A DNA stretch of 64,000 nucleotides, taken from Streptomyces wedmorensis (GTDB lineage: Bacteria; Actinomycetota; Actinomycetes; Streptomycetales; Streptomycetaceae). This document shows, piece by piece, positions 1-7,288 of this stretch (positions are counted from its first letter, which is position 1; each line of letters opens with the position of its first letter). Below the pieces are notes generated by a model. It did not search any database, had not been told where the DNA came from, and saw only the letters and a program-made list of their open reading frames with translations. The stretch is taken from assembly GCF_000716445.1 (NCBI RefSeq), contig NZ_JNWK01000037.1, positions 1 through 64,000 of the forward strand. Direction: 5' to 3'. The position numbers and the translations under genes were made by a program.

Positions 1-40
1 GCCGTTCCCACTCGGCATCCGTCAGATCACCCCGCCCCAT
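1..40 (-). CDS. IS5-type transposase, first 13 codons only
   Basis: A minus-strand ATG at 38-40 opens a frame reading MGRGDLTDAEWER before the window ends. This matches the usual N-terminus of IS5-family insertion-sequence transposases in Streptomyces (M-x-RGDLTDAEWxRL). The rest of the element lies outside the window, so its integrity cannot be judged. The element would end only about 30-70 bases from the stop codon of the methyltransferase gene at 71, which places a mobile element at the tail of the graspetide locus. Short peptide evidence only. Confidence 0.6.
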   Translation of the reverse strand, partial: MGRGDLTDAEWER

Positions 41-70
41 GCCCACAGCAACGACTCGGGCACGGAGTAG

Positions 71-1294
71 TCACATGATCGACCGGACAAGTCCTAGCCG
101 GTGCTGCCACCGGAGCGCCGACCCGTCCCCGATCCAGTGCGATGACGTACGGGTCGTGATCTGCTGACCTCCGATCCAGTACGTGTGACACCGGTCGGTG
201 ACGTGAAGTCGCACGGAAGTGATGTCCGGGCTACCTGCCCCTTGCCAGGCCGTGAGGGCTTCCTCGACGTTGTCCCACAGGGCCACGGGGCCGCCCTGAC
301 GAACCCGCCACCCCGCCCCATCGGCGGTGAACTCGGCGAACGACTCGCGCTCCGGGTCGAAGAGGTAGAAGAGCTGGGCGCCCTCGCTCGTCGCGGCGCG
401 GACGAGCTGAGCGCCCGGGGCAGCGAGCTGAGTGAGGAAGGCGGGCATCCACTCGTCCAGCATGAGCGGCGACACCTTCGTCTGACGCTCGCTGTCGGCG
501 TAGGCCACACGCGCCGAGAGGTCACCGGCCACCGGCACGACGGCCTGCGATCGGGCCTGCATGAAGCTGGCCTTCCCGATGATCCGGCCCTCCGCCGTGC
601 CGTCCTCGTTCACGGTCACCTTCGCCAGGCCGGAGCCGTTCGCCCACGAGCCGATCGTGGCCAGGATGATCCCGCCCGGCTTGGTCTGCCGAATCCACGC
701 GTAGGGAATGCGCTTGACCAGACAGGTAGCGATGACCCGGTCGTACGGCGCCCGCTGAGGATGCCCGAGGAGGCCGTCTCCGGTCACGGTCCACGTGGAG
801 TAACCCACCGTCTCCAGGGCTGCATCCGCGCGTGTGGCGACCTCCGGGTCCACCTCGACGGTGGTCACGTTGTCCTCACCGAGGCGGTGGCACATCAGGG
901 CCGTGGAGTACCCGGTACCGGTGCCGATCTCCAGGACCTGGTGACCGTCCTCCACGTCCAGGCTCTCGATCATGCTGACCACGAGCGCCGGCATCGTCGA
1001 AGACGAGGTGGGCAGTCCCACCACGGGTTCGCTCACCTGGTCGGCGGTGAGGTGTCCGTCGAGCTGGGTGGTCAACGTGTCCAGGGAGTAGGCGGTCCGG
1101 GTCCACTCTGCCGAGTCGGTGTCAACGGCCGTCATGGGTCGCCACAGCCCACCCTCGGGCAGGAAGACCCCGGGGTTCAGGAACAGCTCGCGCGGGACCG
1201 ACTCGACGGCCGCCCGCCATGCCGGCGTCTTGAGGGCACCGGCCTGTACGAGCTGACCGGCGAGACTTCGCCTTTCGTGCGCGGTGTCGGTCAT
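71..1294 (-). CDS. tgmC: PIMT-like methyltransferase of ATP-grasp peptide system
   Basis: SAM-dependent methyltransferase related to protein-L-isoaspartate O-methyltransferase (about 407 aa). It has an isoaspartyl-MT core with glycine-rich SAM motif VLEIGTGTGYSTAL near residues 120-135 and a long C-terminal extension typical of the versions that travel with ATP-grasp graspetide ligases. In characterised relatives such enzymes methylate an Asp of the modified peptide, which then closes to an aspartimide; that step is inferred here. Start: ATG at 1294 overlaps the TGA of the upstream ligase gene (ATGA) behind an AGGAGAG Shine-Dalgarno. Upstream in-frame starts would extend into tgmB without homology support. 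Last gene of the operon tgmA-tgmB-tgmC. The symbol follows the tgmABC naming and is less certain than the function. Confidence 0.85.
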   Translation of the reverse strand: MTDTAHERRSLAGQLVQAGALKTPAWRAAVESVPRELFLNPGVFLPEGGLWRPMTAVDTDSAEWTRTAYSLDTLTTQLDGHLTADQVSEPVVGLPTSSSTMPALVVSMIESLDVEDGHQVLEIGTGTGYSTALMCHRLGEDNVTTVEVDPEVATRADAALETVGYSTWTVTGDGLLGHPQRAPYDRVIATCLVKRIPYAWIRQTKPGGIILATIGSWANGSGLAKVTVNEDGTAEGRIIGKASFMQARSQAVVPVAGDLSARVAYADSERQTKVSPLMLDEWMPAFLTQLAAPGAQLVRAATSEGAQLFYLFDPERESFAEFTADGAGWRVRQGGPVALWDNVEEALTAWQGAGSPDITSVRLHVTDRCHTYWIGGQQITTRTSSHWIGDGSALRWQHRLGLVRSIM

Positions 1295-2255
1295 GCGATC
1301 TCTCCTGCCAGTAGGGCCGCGAACGTGGCGGCCATCTGCAAACCGGTATGCGGCTCCAGCCATCCCCACTGACCATTGGGGTTCAGCTCCAGCCACCACA
1401 GGTCGCCCTTCTGGTCCTCGGCGAGATCGAAGCTGCCGGACCGCAACCCGTAGTGATCCAGGTAGGTCAGAAGCGCCTTTTCGACCGTCCTGGGCAGGTC
1501 TATCACGTCGTAGGACAGGGCCGAGTAGTCCTTGCGCCAGTCCAGCAGGCCGGAGGTGATCCGTACGGCGAACACCTGCCGACCGACGATCAGGACGCGA
1601 AGGTCGGCCACCTTGTCGACGACGGCTTGGAACAGATGGGGGGGGCCACCCGCAGGCTCTCGTTGATGTCCTCGGCAGTGACCAGGTCGGCCCATCCGGT
1701 GACCGGGACGCCGTCCCGCTGATAGGGCGTCCAGCGCAGCGTTTTGTAGATCACGCGGTCGTGCGAGGAGGTGAACTCGCATGCTTCGGCAGGGTCGTTG
1801 GTCACGAGAGTGGGCGGCACCGTGAGGCCGAGGCGCTGGGCCAGAGCTAGTTGGGCGGGCTTGTAGTCGGCAGCCGCTACGCGGAGGGGGTGATTCACCC
1901 AGACGGGGCCCTCCATTGCGTACAGGGAGCCACCCAGTCCGTACCGGACCTGGGCTATGGCGAACTGGGCGTCATCCTGGCTCAGGTCCGAAAAGGTAGG
2001 CCAGGTGGGGCGGCGCCAGTAGACCGCGCGCACGTCGGCGAGGTCAGCGGTTCTCGACGGAGTGCGCACGTGCCCGACCATAGGGGCCGGGCACGTGCCG
2101 AACCGAGCCGAGACCGTCAGGTCCGTCCCGATGTCAGCCGGGTTGAATCGGACTACCGGCACATCGAGCCGGTTGAGTTCCGTGATCACCATGTCGGCGG
2201 TGATGTCATCCGCCTCGGTGGCCACGAGCACCGGCCTCTTCTCGGTCACCTTCAT
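1291..2255 (-). pseudogene. tgmB: ATP-grasp graspetide ligase, frameshifted at C8 run
   Basis: ATP-grasp peptide maturase (SAV_5884 type) expected to form omega-ester or amide links between Thr/Ser/Lys and Asp/Glu side chains of the TgmA precursor. The N-terminal part reads MKVTEKRPVLVATEADDITA through KTLRWTPY to NESLRVAP. The C-terminal part, in another frame, resumes HLFQAVVDKVADLRVLIVG and ends with the metal/ATP motif LWWLELNPNGQWGWLE. The break is at an eight-base C run (coding strand; 1638-1645). One extra C, or loss of two, restores a single protein of about 320 aa, the usual family length. ATG at 2255 overlaps the tgmA stop (TGATG). Both halves are well conserved and intact apart from the run, so this is either a recent mutation, a homopolymer sequencing error, or slippage-controlled expression. 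Confidence 0.8.
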
Positions 2256-2518
2256 CAGTCCTGGTTGCTGTCCTGGTCACTGCCCTGGTCGTTGCCCGCC
2301 TGGCCGTCGGAGCTGGTGGAGGTCGAGGTCTCGGTGCCGGAGCTGGTGCCGTGCTTGCCCATCTCGACGACGCGGCCGTGGTGGTCGAGGAAGACGCCGA
2401 GTTGTGTGCTGGGGTCGACGGAGACCGACGCGTGCGGGCGGGGGATGGTGGTGGGGTAGGGCGCGAGTCGGCCGATGCCCCACGGGCGGACGGTGGTCAG
2501 GTCTACGGCAGTGCTCAT
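2255..2518 (-). CDS. tgmA: ATP-grasp-modified RiPP precursor (graspetide)
   Basis: Precursor peptide of 87 aa. The leader carries the family signature VRPWGIGRLAPYP and later DPSTQLGVFLDHHGRVVEMG; the core begins around KHGTSSGTETSTSTSSDG and ends in an Asp/Gln/Ser-rich tail. The Thr/Ser block followed by acidic residues fits side-chain ester formation by the adjacent ATP-grasp ligase. ATG at 2518 has a GAGGAG ribosome site 5-6 bases upstream. The stop overlaps the tgmB start (TGATG), so ligase translation is coupled to the precursor. Ring pattern and product are unknown. Confidence 0.85.
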   Translation of the reverse strand: MSTAVDLTTVRPWGIGRLAPYPTTIPRPHASVSVDPSTQLGVFLDHHGRVVEMGKHGTSSGTETSTSTSSDGQAGNDQGSDQDSNQD

Positions 2519-2715
2519 CAGTGCTCCTCATGGGTTTCGAGGCCGACCTCGGGCGAGGTTGGCCCGTGGGCCGTTCAAGGGATGGAGCGACCGCCCCCAA
2601 CGGTGGCCGTGCGTGTGCCGGCGGCTGGGGCGGAGATCGGTAGGCCCGCCCTGAGCGATCCAAAGAGTGCGGGGGAGCCCTCCATGCGGGGTTGTCAGCT
2701 CAGGACGGGCCAGCT

Positions 2716-2826
2716 CTAGTGGGCAGTCGCCAGGGCGACGCCGAAGACCAGGCCACACGAGGCACTGATCATGATGATGAATAGCGGACCGGCGTACCGG
2801 CCGATGACGCCTAAGACGCGGCTCAC
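2716..2826 (-). CDS. Small single-pass membrane protein (36 aa)
   Basis: A 36-residue ORF beginning GTG at 2826, overlapping the stop of the preceding DUF7848 gene (GTGA), and ending TAG at 2716. The peptide MSRVLGVIGRYAGPLFIIMI continues into one clear hydrophobic segment (residues about 12-34). No family is recognised. Coding support is the overlap with its neighbour, the conserved operon-like packing and the transmembrane character. It lies 198 bases before the graspetide precursor and may be cotranscribed with it. Confidence 0.5.
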   Translation of the reverse strand: MSRVLGVIGRYAGPLFIIMISASCGLVFGVALATAH

Positions 2827-3059
2827 GGCACCATCTCGGTCCGGTACATCCGCGTGATGATCTCGCGGTAGGACGTGTGGGAGGGGTTCCGGCCGGAGTG
2901 CGTCAGAGCCCACGACAGCGGGGCCTCCCAGCCACCGGAGGCGTCCGACTTCTCCAGGCACTCCGGGCGCGCGCACTGCATGGCGTGGGTGACCGGCTCG
3001 GAGCCGGGCTCCCGGTCGGGGGTGATCTTCCAGTCCGCCATGGCGAAAGTCCTTGTCAC
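2823..3059 (-). CDS. DUF7848-type small protein
   Basis: 78-aa protein of unknown function resembling the streptomycete DUF7848 family: PDREPGSEPVTHAMQC, then CARPECLEKS (CxxxxC-like cysteines) and WALTHSGRNPSHTSYREII. The HSGRNPSHTSYR segment is the most characteristic part. Start chosen as GTG at 3059 because it overlaps the stop of the upstream ORF (GTGA) and gives the usual MTR N-terminus; ATG at 3041 is an alternative. Such proteins commonly sit beside HTH-TPR regulators in accessory regions. Confidence 0.7.
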   Translation of the reverse strand: MTRTFAMADWKITPDREPGSEPVTHAMQCARPECLEKSDASGGWEAPLSWALTHSGRNPSHTSYREIITRMYRTEMVP

Positions 3060-3277
3060 TGGACGGTCTTCTCGAAGTCGTACTCGGGCTCGTCCGTGTC
3101 CAGGCTCGGTCGAAGCCGTCTCTCCTCTTCAGCGGTGGCGCGGCGGGCGGCGCCCATCGGCACTTCCCACTCCTTCCCGCCACCGAGGGGGCGGAGAAGC
3201 CAGCAACCACCTTCCTCACCCTGGTACTCACCGGCCTTGCCGGTGCTGTCGATCATGAGCTGCCTCACAGTCGGCAT
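3056..3277 (-). CDS. Conserved small hypothetical protein
   Basis: About 73 aa; the sequence includes MPTVRQLMIDSTGKAGEYQG and RPLGGGKEWEVP. It resembles short streptomycete proteins found just upstream of DUF7848 genes; function unknown. An AGGAGAG site precedes a GTG-ATG pair at 3280/3277; ATG at 3277 has the better spacing. First gene of the leftward cluster that runs through DUF7848, the small membrane protein and probably tgmABC. Confidence 0.65.
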   Translation of the reverse strand: MPTVRQLMIDSTGKAGEYQGEEGGCWLLRPLGGGKEWEVPMGAARRATAEEERRLRPSLDTDEPEYDFEKTVQ

Positions 3278-3357
3278 CACGTCTCTCCTAACCGTCCTTC
3301 ATCACCGACCCCCGGCCTCCAGTTTTCGCCTACACGAGCAGCCACGCCACGGCAGGA

Positions 3358-3386
3358 TTGACGCAGTGATGACACATCCGTGATGC
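3358..3386 (+). promoter_or_regulatory. Candidate promoter of HTH-TPR gene
   Basis: TTGACG at 3358-3363, a 17-base spacer and TGATGC at 3381-3386 lie about 50 bases before the GTG start at 3436. The -10 hexamer is weak, so this is a tentative call. The 155-base gap also has to hold the divergent promoter for the leftward cluster. Confidence 0.3.
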
Positions 3387-3435
3387 ACGTCGTTGCACCA
3401 GGCAGACGGAGGCAGGCAGCGAAGGAAGGAGACCC

Positions 3436-4653
3436 GTGGGCGGTCTCAAGAAGCGCCGGAAGGACTGCGGTTACAGTCAGGAGACCTTCGCCGCCGCAGC
3501 GGGCGTCGACCGCACGACGGTTGGCCGCTGGGAGCGCGGGGAAACAGAACCGCAGCCGCCCTTGCGGCCAAAGCTCGCCAAGCTGTTAGGACTCGACATG
3601 GCGGGCTTGGGCGCCCTGCTATCGCCACAAGCTGTCACGCAGGAGGCCGAGGGGCACCTCGACAACCTGACCAGTGACAGTGGTGACGACATGATCCGGC
3701 GCGACTTCCTGCGCGTACTCGCCATCGCGGGGGCCTTCCCTGCGCTGCCGGCACACGAGATCCTCGACGAGACCGCCGACTCCCGCGCCATGAACGACCA
3801 CCTGTGGAGCGTCTACCGGCTCACGCGGTCCAAGCGCAGCGTCTTCCCTATCGTGCGAGACCAGATCACCGCCCTGACCGACGAACTGAAGGACGGCCGC
3901 GACACCATCGGCTTGTGCTCGGCGGCCGGTGACCTTTTCCAGCTCGCGGGCGAACTCGCCTTCGACGAGAACCGCTACACCGACGCGGCGGCCTCGTACA
4001 CCTTGGCGGCCTCCGCCAGCCGCGAAGCGAAGCAGTACGACTTGTGGGCGTGTGCGCTCACCAGGCACGCGTACGTCTCCCTGTACGAGCGGCAGTACGA
4101 AGACGCCATAGGCGTCCTCATTGCCGCTGAGCGTGTCGCCAAGCGGGGTGACGGGCGCCTGGCCACACGCCACTGGGTCGCAGCCGTACAGGCCCAGGCG
4201 TACGCCGGCATGAAGAACTTCGACGCCTGCGAGCGCGCCATGGACGAGGCTGAGGAGGTTCTCCACCTCGCCGCGGATTCCGTAAACGGTGGATGGCTGC
4301 GGTTTAACGCTTCCCGCCTGGCCGAGGAGCGCGGCGCCCGATATGTCGAACTGGGCAGGCTGGACCTCGCCGAGACAGCCCTGCAACGAGCCCTGCGCCA
4401 AGCCGAGCTAGGCCGGGGCCAGTCCTACCGACGAAGGGGTGCCGTCCTGGCCGACCTCGCCATCCTGGGCGCCAAGCGAAGGGATCTCGACGAGGTGATG
4501 ACGTACGCCCACGAGGCGCTGGATCTCGCCAGACGTTCGGGCTCTGGATACGTGGCCCGTAAGCTGCGAACGCTGCGGGTCGAGCTGCGGCCGGTCGCAA
4601 CCGACGCGCGTGCGGCCGAGCTGGAAGCCAAGCTTGCCGAGTTGGCCGCCTGA
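3436..4653 (+). CDS. XRE-type HTH regulator with TPR domain
   Basis: 405-aa cytoplasmic regulator. The N-terminal helix-turn-helix (residues 1-55; YSQETFAAAAGVDRTTVGRW then ERG) is followed by a helical region of about 300 aa with TPR-like repeats (for example DAAASYTLAASASREAKQYD and AETALQRALRQAEL). Streptomyces encode many such proteins, often next to small secreted peptides or RiPP loci; the TPR half may sense a peptide or partner protein. GTG start at 3436 is preceded by GAAGGAAGGAG. It is divergent from the small-ORF/graspetide cluster and is the most likely local regulator of it, by position only. Confidence 0.8.
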   Translation: MGGLKKRRKDCGYSQETFAAAAGVDRTTVGRWERGETEPQPPLRPKLAKLLGLDMAGLGALLSPQAVTQEAEGHLDNLTSDSGDDMIRRDFLRVLAIAGAFPALPAHEILDETADSRAMNDHLWSVYRLTRSKRSVFPIVRDQITALTDELKDGRDTIGLCSAAGDLFQLAGELAFDENRYTDAAASYTLAASASREAKQYDLWACALTRHAYVSLYERQYEDAIGVLIAAERVAKRGDGRLATRHWVAAVQAQAYAGMKNFDACERAMDEAEEVLHLAADSVNGGWLRFNASRLAEERGARYVELGRLDLAETALQRALRQAELGRGQSYRRRGAVLADLAILGAKRRDLDEVMTYAHEALDLARRSGSGYVARKLRTLRVELRPVATDARAAELEAKLAELAA

Positions 4654-4667
4654 CGAGAGGGGACAGC

Positions 4668-5030
4668 GTGACGGAGGAGAACGGGCGACGGTTCCGCGAG
4701 GCGTGGATCGCGGGCGTGCGGAAGCACTTCCCCGGCGAGCCGAAGCCGAGCTACGTCACCCCATGGGGGGAGACGCCGGACTGGGAGCGCGACGCCGCCG
4801 CGACCGTGTGGGCGCAGGTTGCACAGTTCGTCGATGTATCCGAGGGGCACGCGAAGCGGCTCTCCCGCGAGCAGAAGGGCCGCTTCGTCGCAACGTGCTG
4901 GACGGCTCAGATGTACCGGCACTTCGGTGACCCGAAGCCCGCATACGTCGCCGACTGGCCGGACCTGCCGGACTGGCAGAAGGAGACGGACAGCGACATC
5001 TTCGAGACTGTCGAGGACGCCCTCGCATAG
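4668..5030 (+). CDS. Conserved hypothetical with internal repeat
   Basis: 120-aa protein of unknown function. It contains two copies of a motif: PKPSYVTPWGETPDWE (residues about 25-40) and PKPAYVADWPDLPDWQ (about 88-103), suggesting an internal duplication or two equivalent binding loops. Charged, soluble, no signal peptide or membrane segment. GTG at 4668 lies 14 bases after the regulator's stop behind GAGAGGGGAC, so the two genes are probably one transcript. Confidence 0.7.
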   Translation: MTEENGRRFREAWIAGVRKHFPGEPKPSYVTPWGETPDWERDAAATVWAQVAQFVDVSEGHAKRLSREQKGRFVATCWTAQMYRHFGDPKPAYVADWPDLPDWQKETDSDIFETVEDALA

Positions 5031-5149
5031 ACCCCGCCTTGCCGTGCTGGAGACCGCCTCGGCCGCCACATAATCGCCACCCAGCACCGAGAAACACCCG
5101 GAAATAGTCACGAAGAGTAAGCACGACTAGGCATCCTGCTTGAACCAGA

Positions 5150-5190
5150 AAGGGCCCCTGACCAGGCAAAACACCTGGCTAGGGGCCCTT
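5150..5190 (-). terminator. Terminator of rnpB
   Basis: Inverted repeat: arms 5150-5166 and 5174-5190 (AGGGCCCCTGACCAGG type), 7-base loop CAAAACA, two central mismatches. Read leftward it follows the RNase P RNA 3' end and is trailed by TTTCTGG. Confidence 0.75.
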
Positions 5191-5203
5191 CCCTGGCTTA
5201 CCG

Positions 5204-5608
5204 ACAGACGAGTCGGGCTGTACGCCGGGTTCTGTGCCCCGGGACCTCGCGGTCGTCGGGGCGACGGCCATCCATCTAGGACCGGCGTTGCCGCCGGCCT
5301 CCTGCGGTCTACCCGCGGACTCGGGCGAGCAGCCCTCGAACATCCGCGCAGGGACACCGGAGTGTCCCCTCTTGACCTTGCTCCGAGTGGGGTTTACCTA
5401 GCCGCCTGAGTCACCTCAGGCGCTGGTGGTCTCTTACACCACCGTTTCACCCTTACCGAGGACCGAGGTCCCCGGCGGTCTGTTTTCTGTGGCACTGTCC
5501 CGCGGGTCACCCCGGGTGGCCGTTAGCCACCACCCTGCTCTGTGGAGCCCGGACGTTCCTCGGGAAGATCCGAGGATCTCCACGCGGCCGTCCGCCCGGC
5601 TCGTCTGC
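5204..5608 (-). ncRNA. rnpB: RNase P RNA (class A)
   Basis: Catalytic RNA that removes 5' leaders from pre-tRNA. The ends pair as helix P1: CAGACGAG at 5608-5601 with CUCGUCUG at 5212-5205. The conserved elements are visible in order: GAGGAACGTCCGGGCTCCA, CAGGGTGGTGGCTAACG, GACAGTGCCACAGAAA (CR II region), GGTAAGGGTGAAACGGTG, and AGATGGATGGCCG near the 3' side. About 405 nt, normal for actinobacteria. Transcribed leftward into a strong terminator and divergent from the MerR gene. Confidence 0.95.
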
Positions 5609-5618
5609 CGTGCTGACC

Positions 5619-5624
5619 ATGCTA
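5619..5624 (-). promoter_or_regulatory. -10 element of rnpB
   Basis: On the minus strand TAGCAT at 5624-5619 lies about ten bases before the first base of the RNase P RNA, the right place for a -10 hexamer. Confidence 0.5.
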
Positions 5625-5643
5625 CCCGCCGGGGGCCGCGCGC

Positions 5644-5674
5644 TTGACCTTGTCGCAGCGTCAGGGTTTCTACT
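5644..5674 (+). promoter_or_regulatory. MerR-type promoter/operator with 19-bp spacer
   Basis: TTGACC at 5644-5649 and TCTACT at 5669-5674 are separated by 19 bases, the over-long spacer typical of promoters that MerR proteins activate by DNA untwisting. An imperfect dyad, ACCTTGTCGC / GCGTCAGGGT (8 of 10 match), fills the spacer. The ATG at 5682 is only 7 bases past the -10, so the mRNA is probably leaderless. It likely drives autoregulation of the MerR gene. Confidence 0.7.
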
Positions 5675-5681
5675 GGGCCGC

Positions 5682-6431
5682 ATGCGTATCGGCGAGATCG
5701 CCGCGCTCGTGGGGGTCACCCCCAGGGCCGTGCGGCACTACCACCAGTCCGGGCTGCTGCCCGAGCCCCCGCGGCGGCCCAACGGGTACCGGGAGTACGG
5801 GGTCCGGGACGCCGTGCTCCTCGCGCGGATCCGGCGGCTGACCGAGCTGGGCCTCGGCCTCGACGAGGTACGGGACGTGCTGGCCGACGACGAGGGGCGG
5901 GGGCTCGTGGAGGTCCTCGAGGAGCTGGCGGAGGACCTGGCCCGGCAGGAGGCGGTGATCCGGGCGCGGCGGGAACACCTGACCACACTGCTCACGGAGG
6001 CGCGGGCCGGACGGCTGCCCGCCGAAGGACCCGTGTCCCCCGAACTGGCGGCCCTGCTCGCGGGCCTGGGCGAACTGCCCGAGTCGCCGATGGCGGCGAA
6101 GGACCGGGAGATCCTGGCGCTGCTCGACGTCGTCGTGCCCGAGGAGGAGCGGGCCCGGCTGATGGAGCTGATGCACGGGGCCGCGGGCAGCGCACGCGAG
6201 CTCTACGCGCTCCTCGACGCGCTGGCCGACGCGGCACCGGACGATCCCCGGGTGGACGGGGCGGCCCGCGCCCTGGCCGCCGTCCTGCCGGACGGGATCG
6301 CGGTGGAGCTGCCTCCGGAGGGCTCCGGCGGCCTCGCCGACAGCTTCTTCGCGGACCTCGCCCCGGCCCAGTCGGCGGCGGTGCGCCGGGCGATCCGCCT
6401 GGCCGGGGAGCGCGGGGAGGGGAACCGATGA
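5682..6431 (+). CDS. MerR family transcriptional regulator
   Basis: 249 aa. N-terminal winged HTH MRIGEIAALVGVTPRAVRHY plus HQSGLLPEP and NGYREYG, then a long coiled coil (residues about 70-120) used for dimerisation, and a C-terminal domain of about 110 aa without recognisable effector-binding cysteines. ATG at 5682 was chosen because homology begins there and it lies just after the candidate promoter; in-frame upstream codons fall in rnpB promoter DNA. The stop overlaps the next gene (ATGA). The inducer cannot be read from the sequence. Confidence 0.85.
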   Translation: MRIGEIAALVGVTPRAVRHYHQSGLLPEPPRRPNGYREYGVRDAVLLARIRRLTELGLGLDEVRDVLADDEGRGLVEVLEELAEDLARQEAVIRARREHLTTLLTEARAGRLPAEGPVSPELAALLAGLGELPESPMAAKDREILALLDVVVPEEERARLMELMHGAAGSARELYALLDALADAAPDDPRVDGAARALAAVLPDGIAVELPPEGSGGLADSFFADLAPAQSAAVRRAIRLAGERGEGNR

Positions 6432-7288
6432 GGGACCTCCCGCGCACGTCCTCCGGCCGCGCCCGCCCCGTCCGTCTGCTCCGGCTCGTCGCGTACGTCG
6501 CCCTGCCCGCCGAGGTCGTCCTCGCCGTCCTGCTGGTCGGCGGGGTCCGGATACCCGGGGCCGTGTGGGCCGTGGCGGAGGTGCTCGCCGTCGTGCTCCT
6601 GCTCGCCGAGGCCCTCGCCTACCGGGGGCTGCGGCGGCGCGGGCTGTCCCGCCGGGCGGCCGTGGCGGAGCTGGTGCCCGAACCGGTGCTGCGGCTGGCG
6701 GGGCACGAGCTGCGGCTGACGGCGGGCCTCGGGCGGTGGGTCGCGCGCCGGCCGCACGGGGTGCACGGCGCGGACGGGGTCTTCCCGCACGCGCGGGACC
6801 AGGCGGCCCTGATGTACGGCTTCGCGTTCGTGTGCCTGGTCGAGACGGTCGGGATGTCGTACCTGCTCGCGGACTGGCCGCTCGTGCACGCGGTCGTCCT
6901 CGTCCTGGACGTCTACACCGTGCTGTTCGTCCTGGGGCTGCACGCCGCGTCCGTGACCCGGCCGCACACGCTCACCGGGGACGTCCTGCGGGTGCGGCAG
7001 GCCGCGCACGTCGACGTGCGCGTCCCGGTCGGCCGGATCGCGGCAGTCCGCCACGAGTCTCTCTTCACGCACGAGAAGGCCGAGGGCGTGCTGAACCTCG
7101 CCGTCGGCTCGCAGACCTCCGTCACGATCGAGCTGACCGAGCCGGTCGACGCGCCCCGGCTGCTCGGCGCACCCCGCCCCGTCCACCTGATCCGGCTGCA
7201 CGCCGACGACCCGCGCGCCCTCGTCCGGGCGCTCACTCGGGCGCGAACAGCACCTTCGCCGACCCCGGGTCAGCCTCCGCGAGCCTGA
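6428..7288 (+). CDS. Integral membrane protein, MerR operon
   Basis: 286 aa with hydrophobic segments near residues 20-65 (two) and 135-180 (two), leaving a C-terminal soluble portion (about 185-270) with beta-rich character. No family is recognised. ATG overlaps the stop of the MerR gene, so it is probably its main target. The 3' end runs 56 bases into the convergent RNB ribonuclease gene. Confidence 0.7.
   Translation: MRDLPRTSSGRARPVRLLRLVAYVALPAEVVLAVLLVGGVRIPGAVWAVAEVLAVVLLLAEALAYRGLRRRGLSRRAAVAELVPEPVLRLAGHELRLTAGLGRWVARRPHGVHGADGVFPHARDQAALMYGFAFVCLVETVGMSYLLADWPLVHAVVLVLDVYTVLFVLGLHAASVTRPHTLTGDVLRVRQAAHVDVRVPVGRIAAVRHESLFTHEKAEGVLNLAVGSQTSVTIELTEPVDAPRLLGAPRPVHLIRLHADDPRALVRALTRARTAPSPTPGQPPRA

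Noticed and set aside
185..1372. Plus-strand ORF of 395 codons
   Set aside because: Antisense shadow of the PIMT-like methyltransferase, which has intact SAM motifs.
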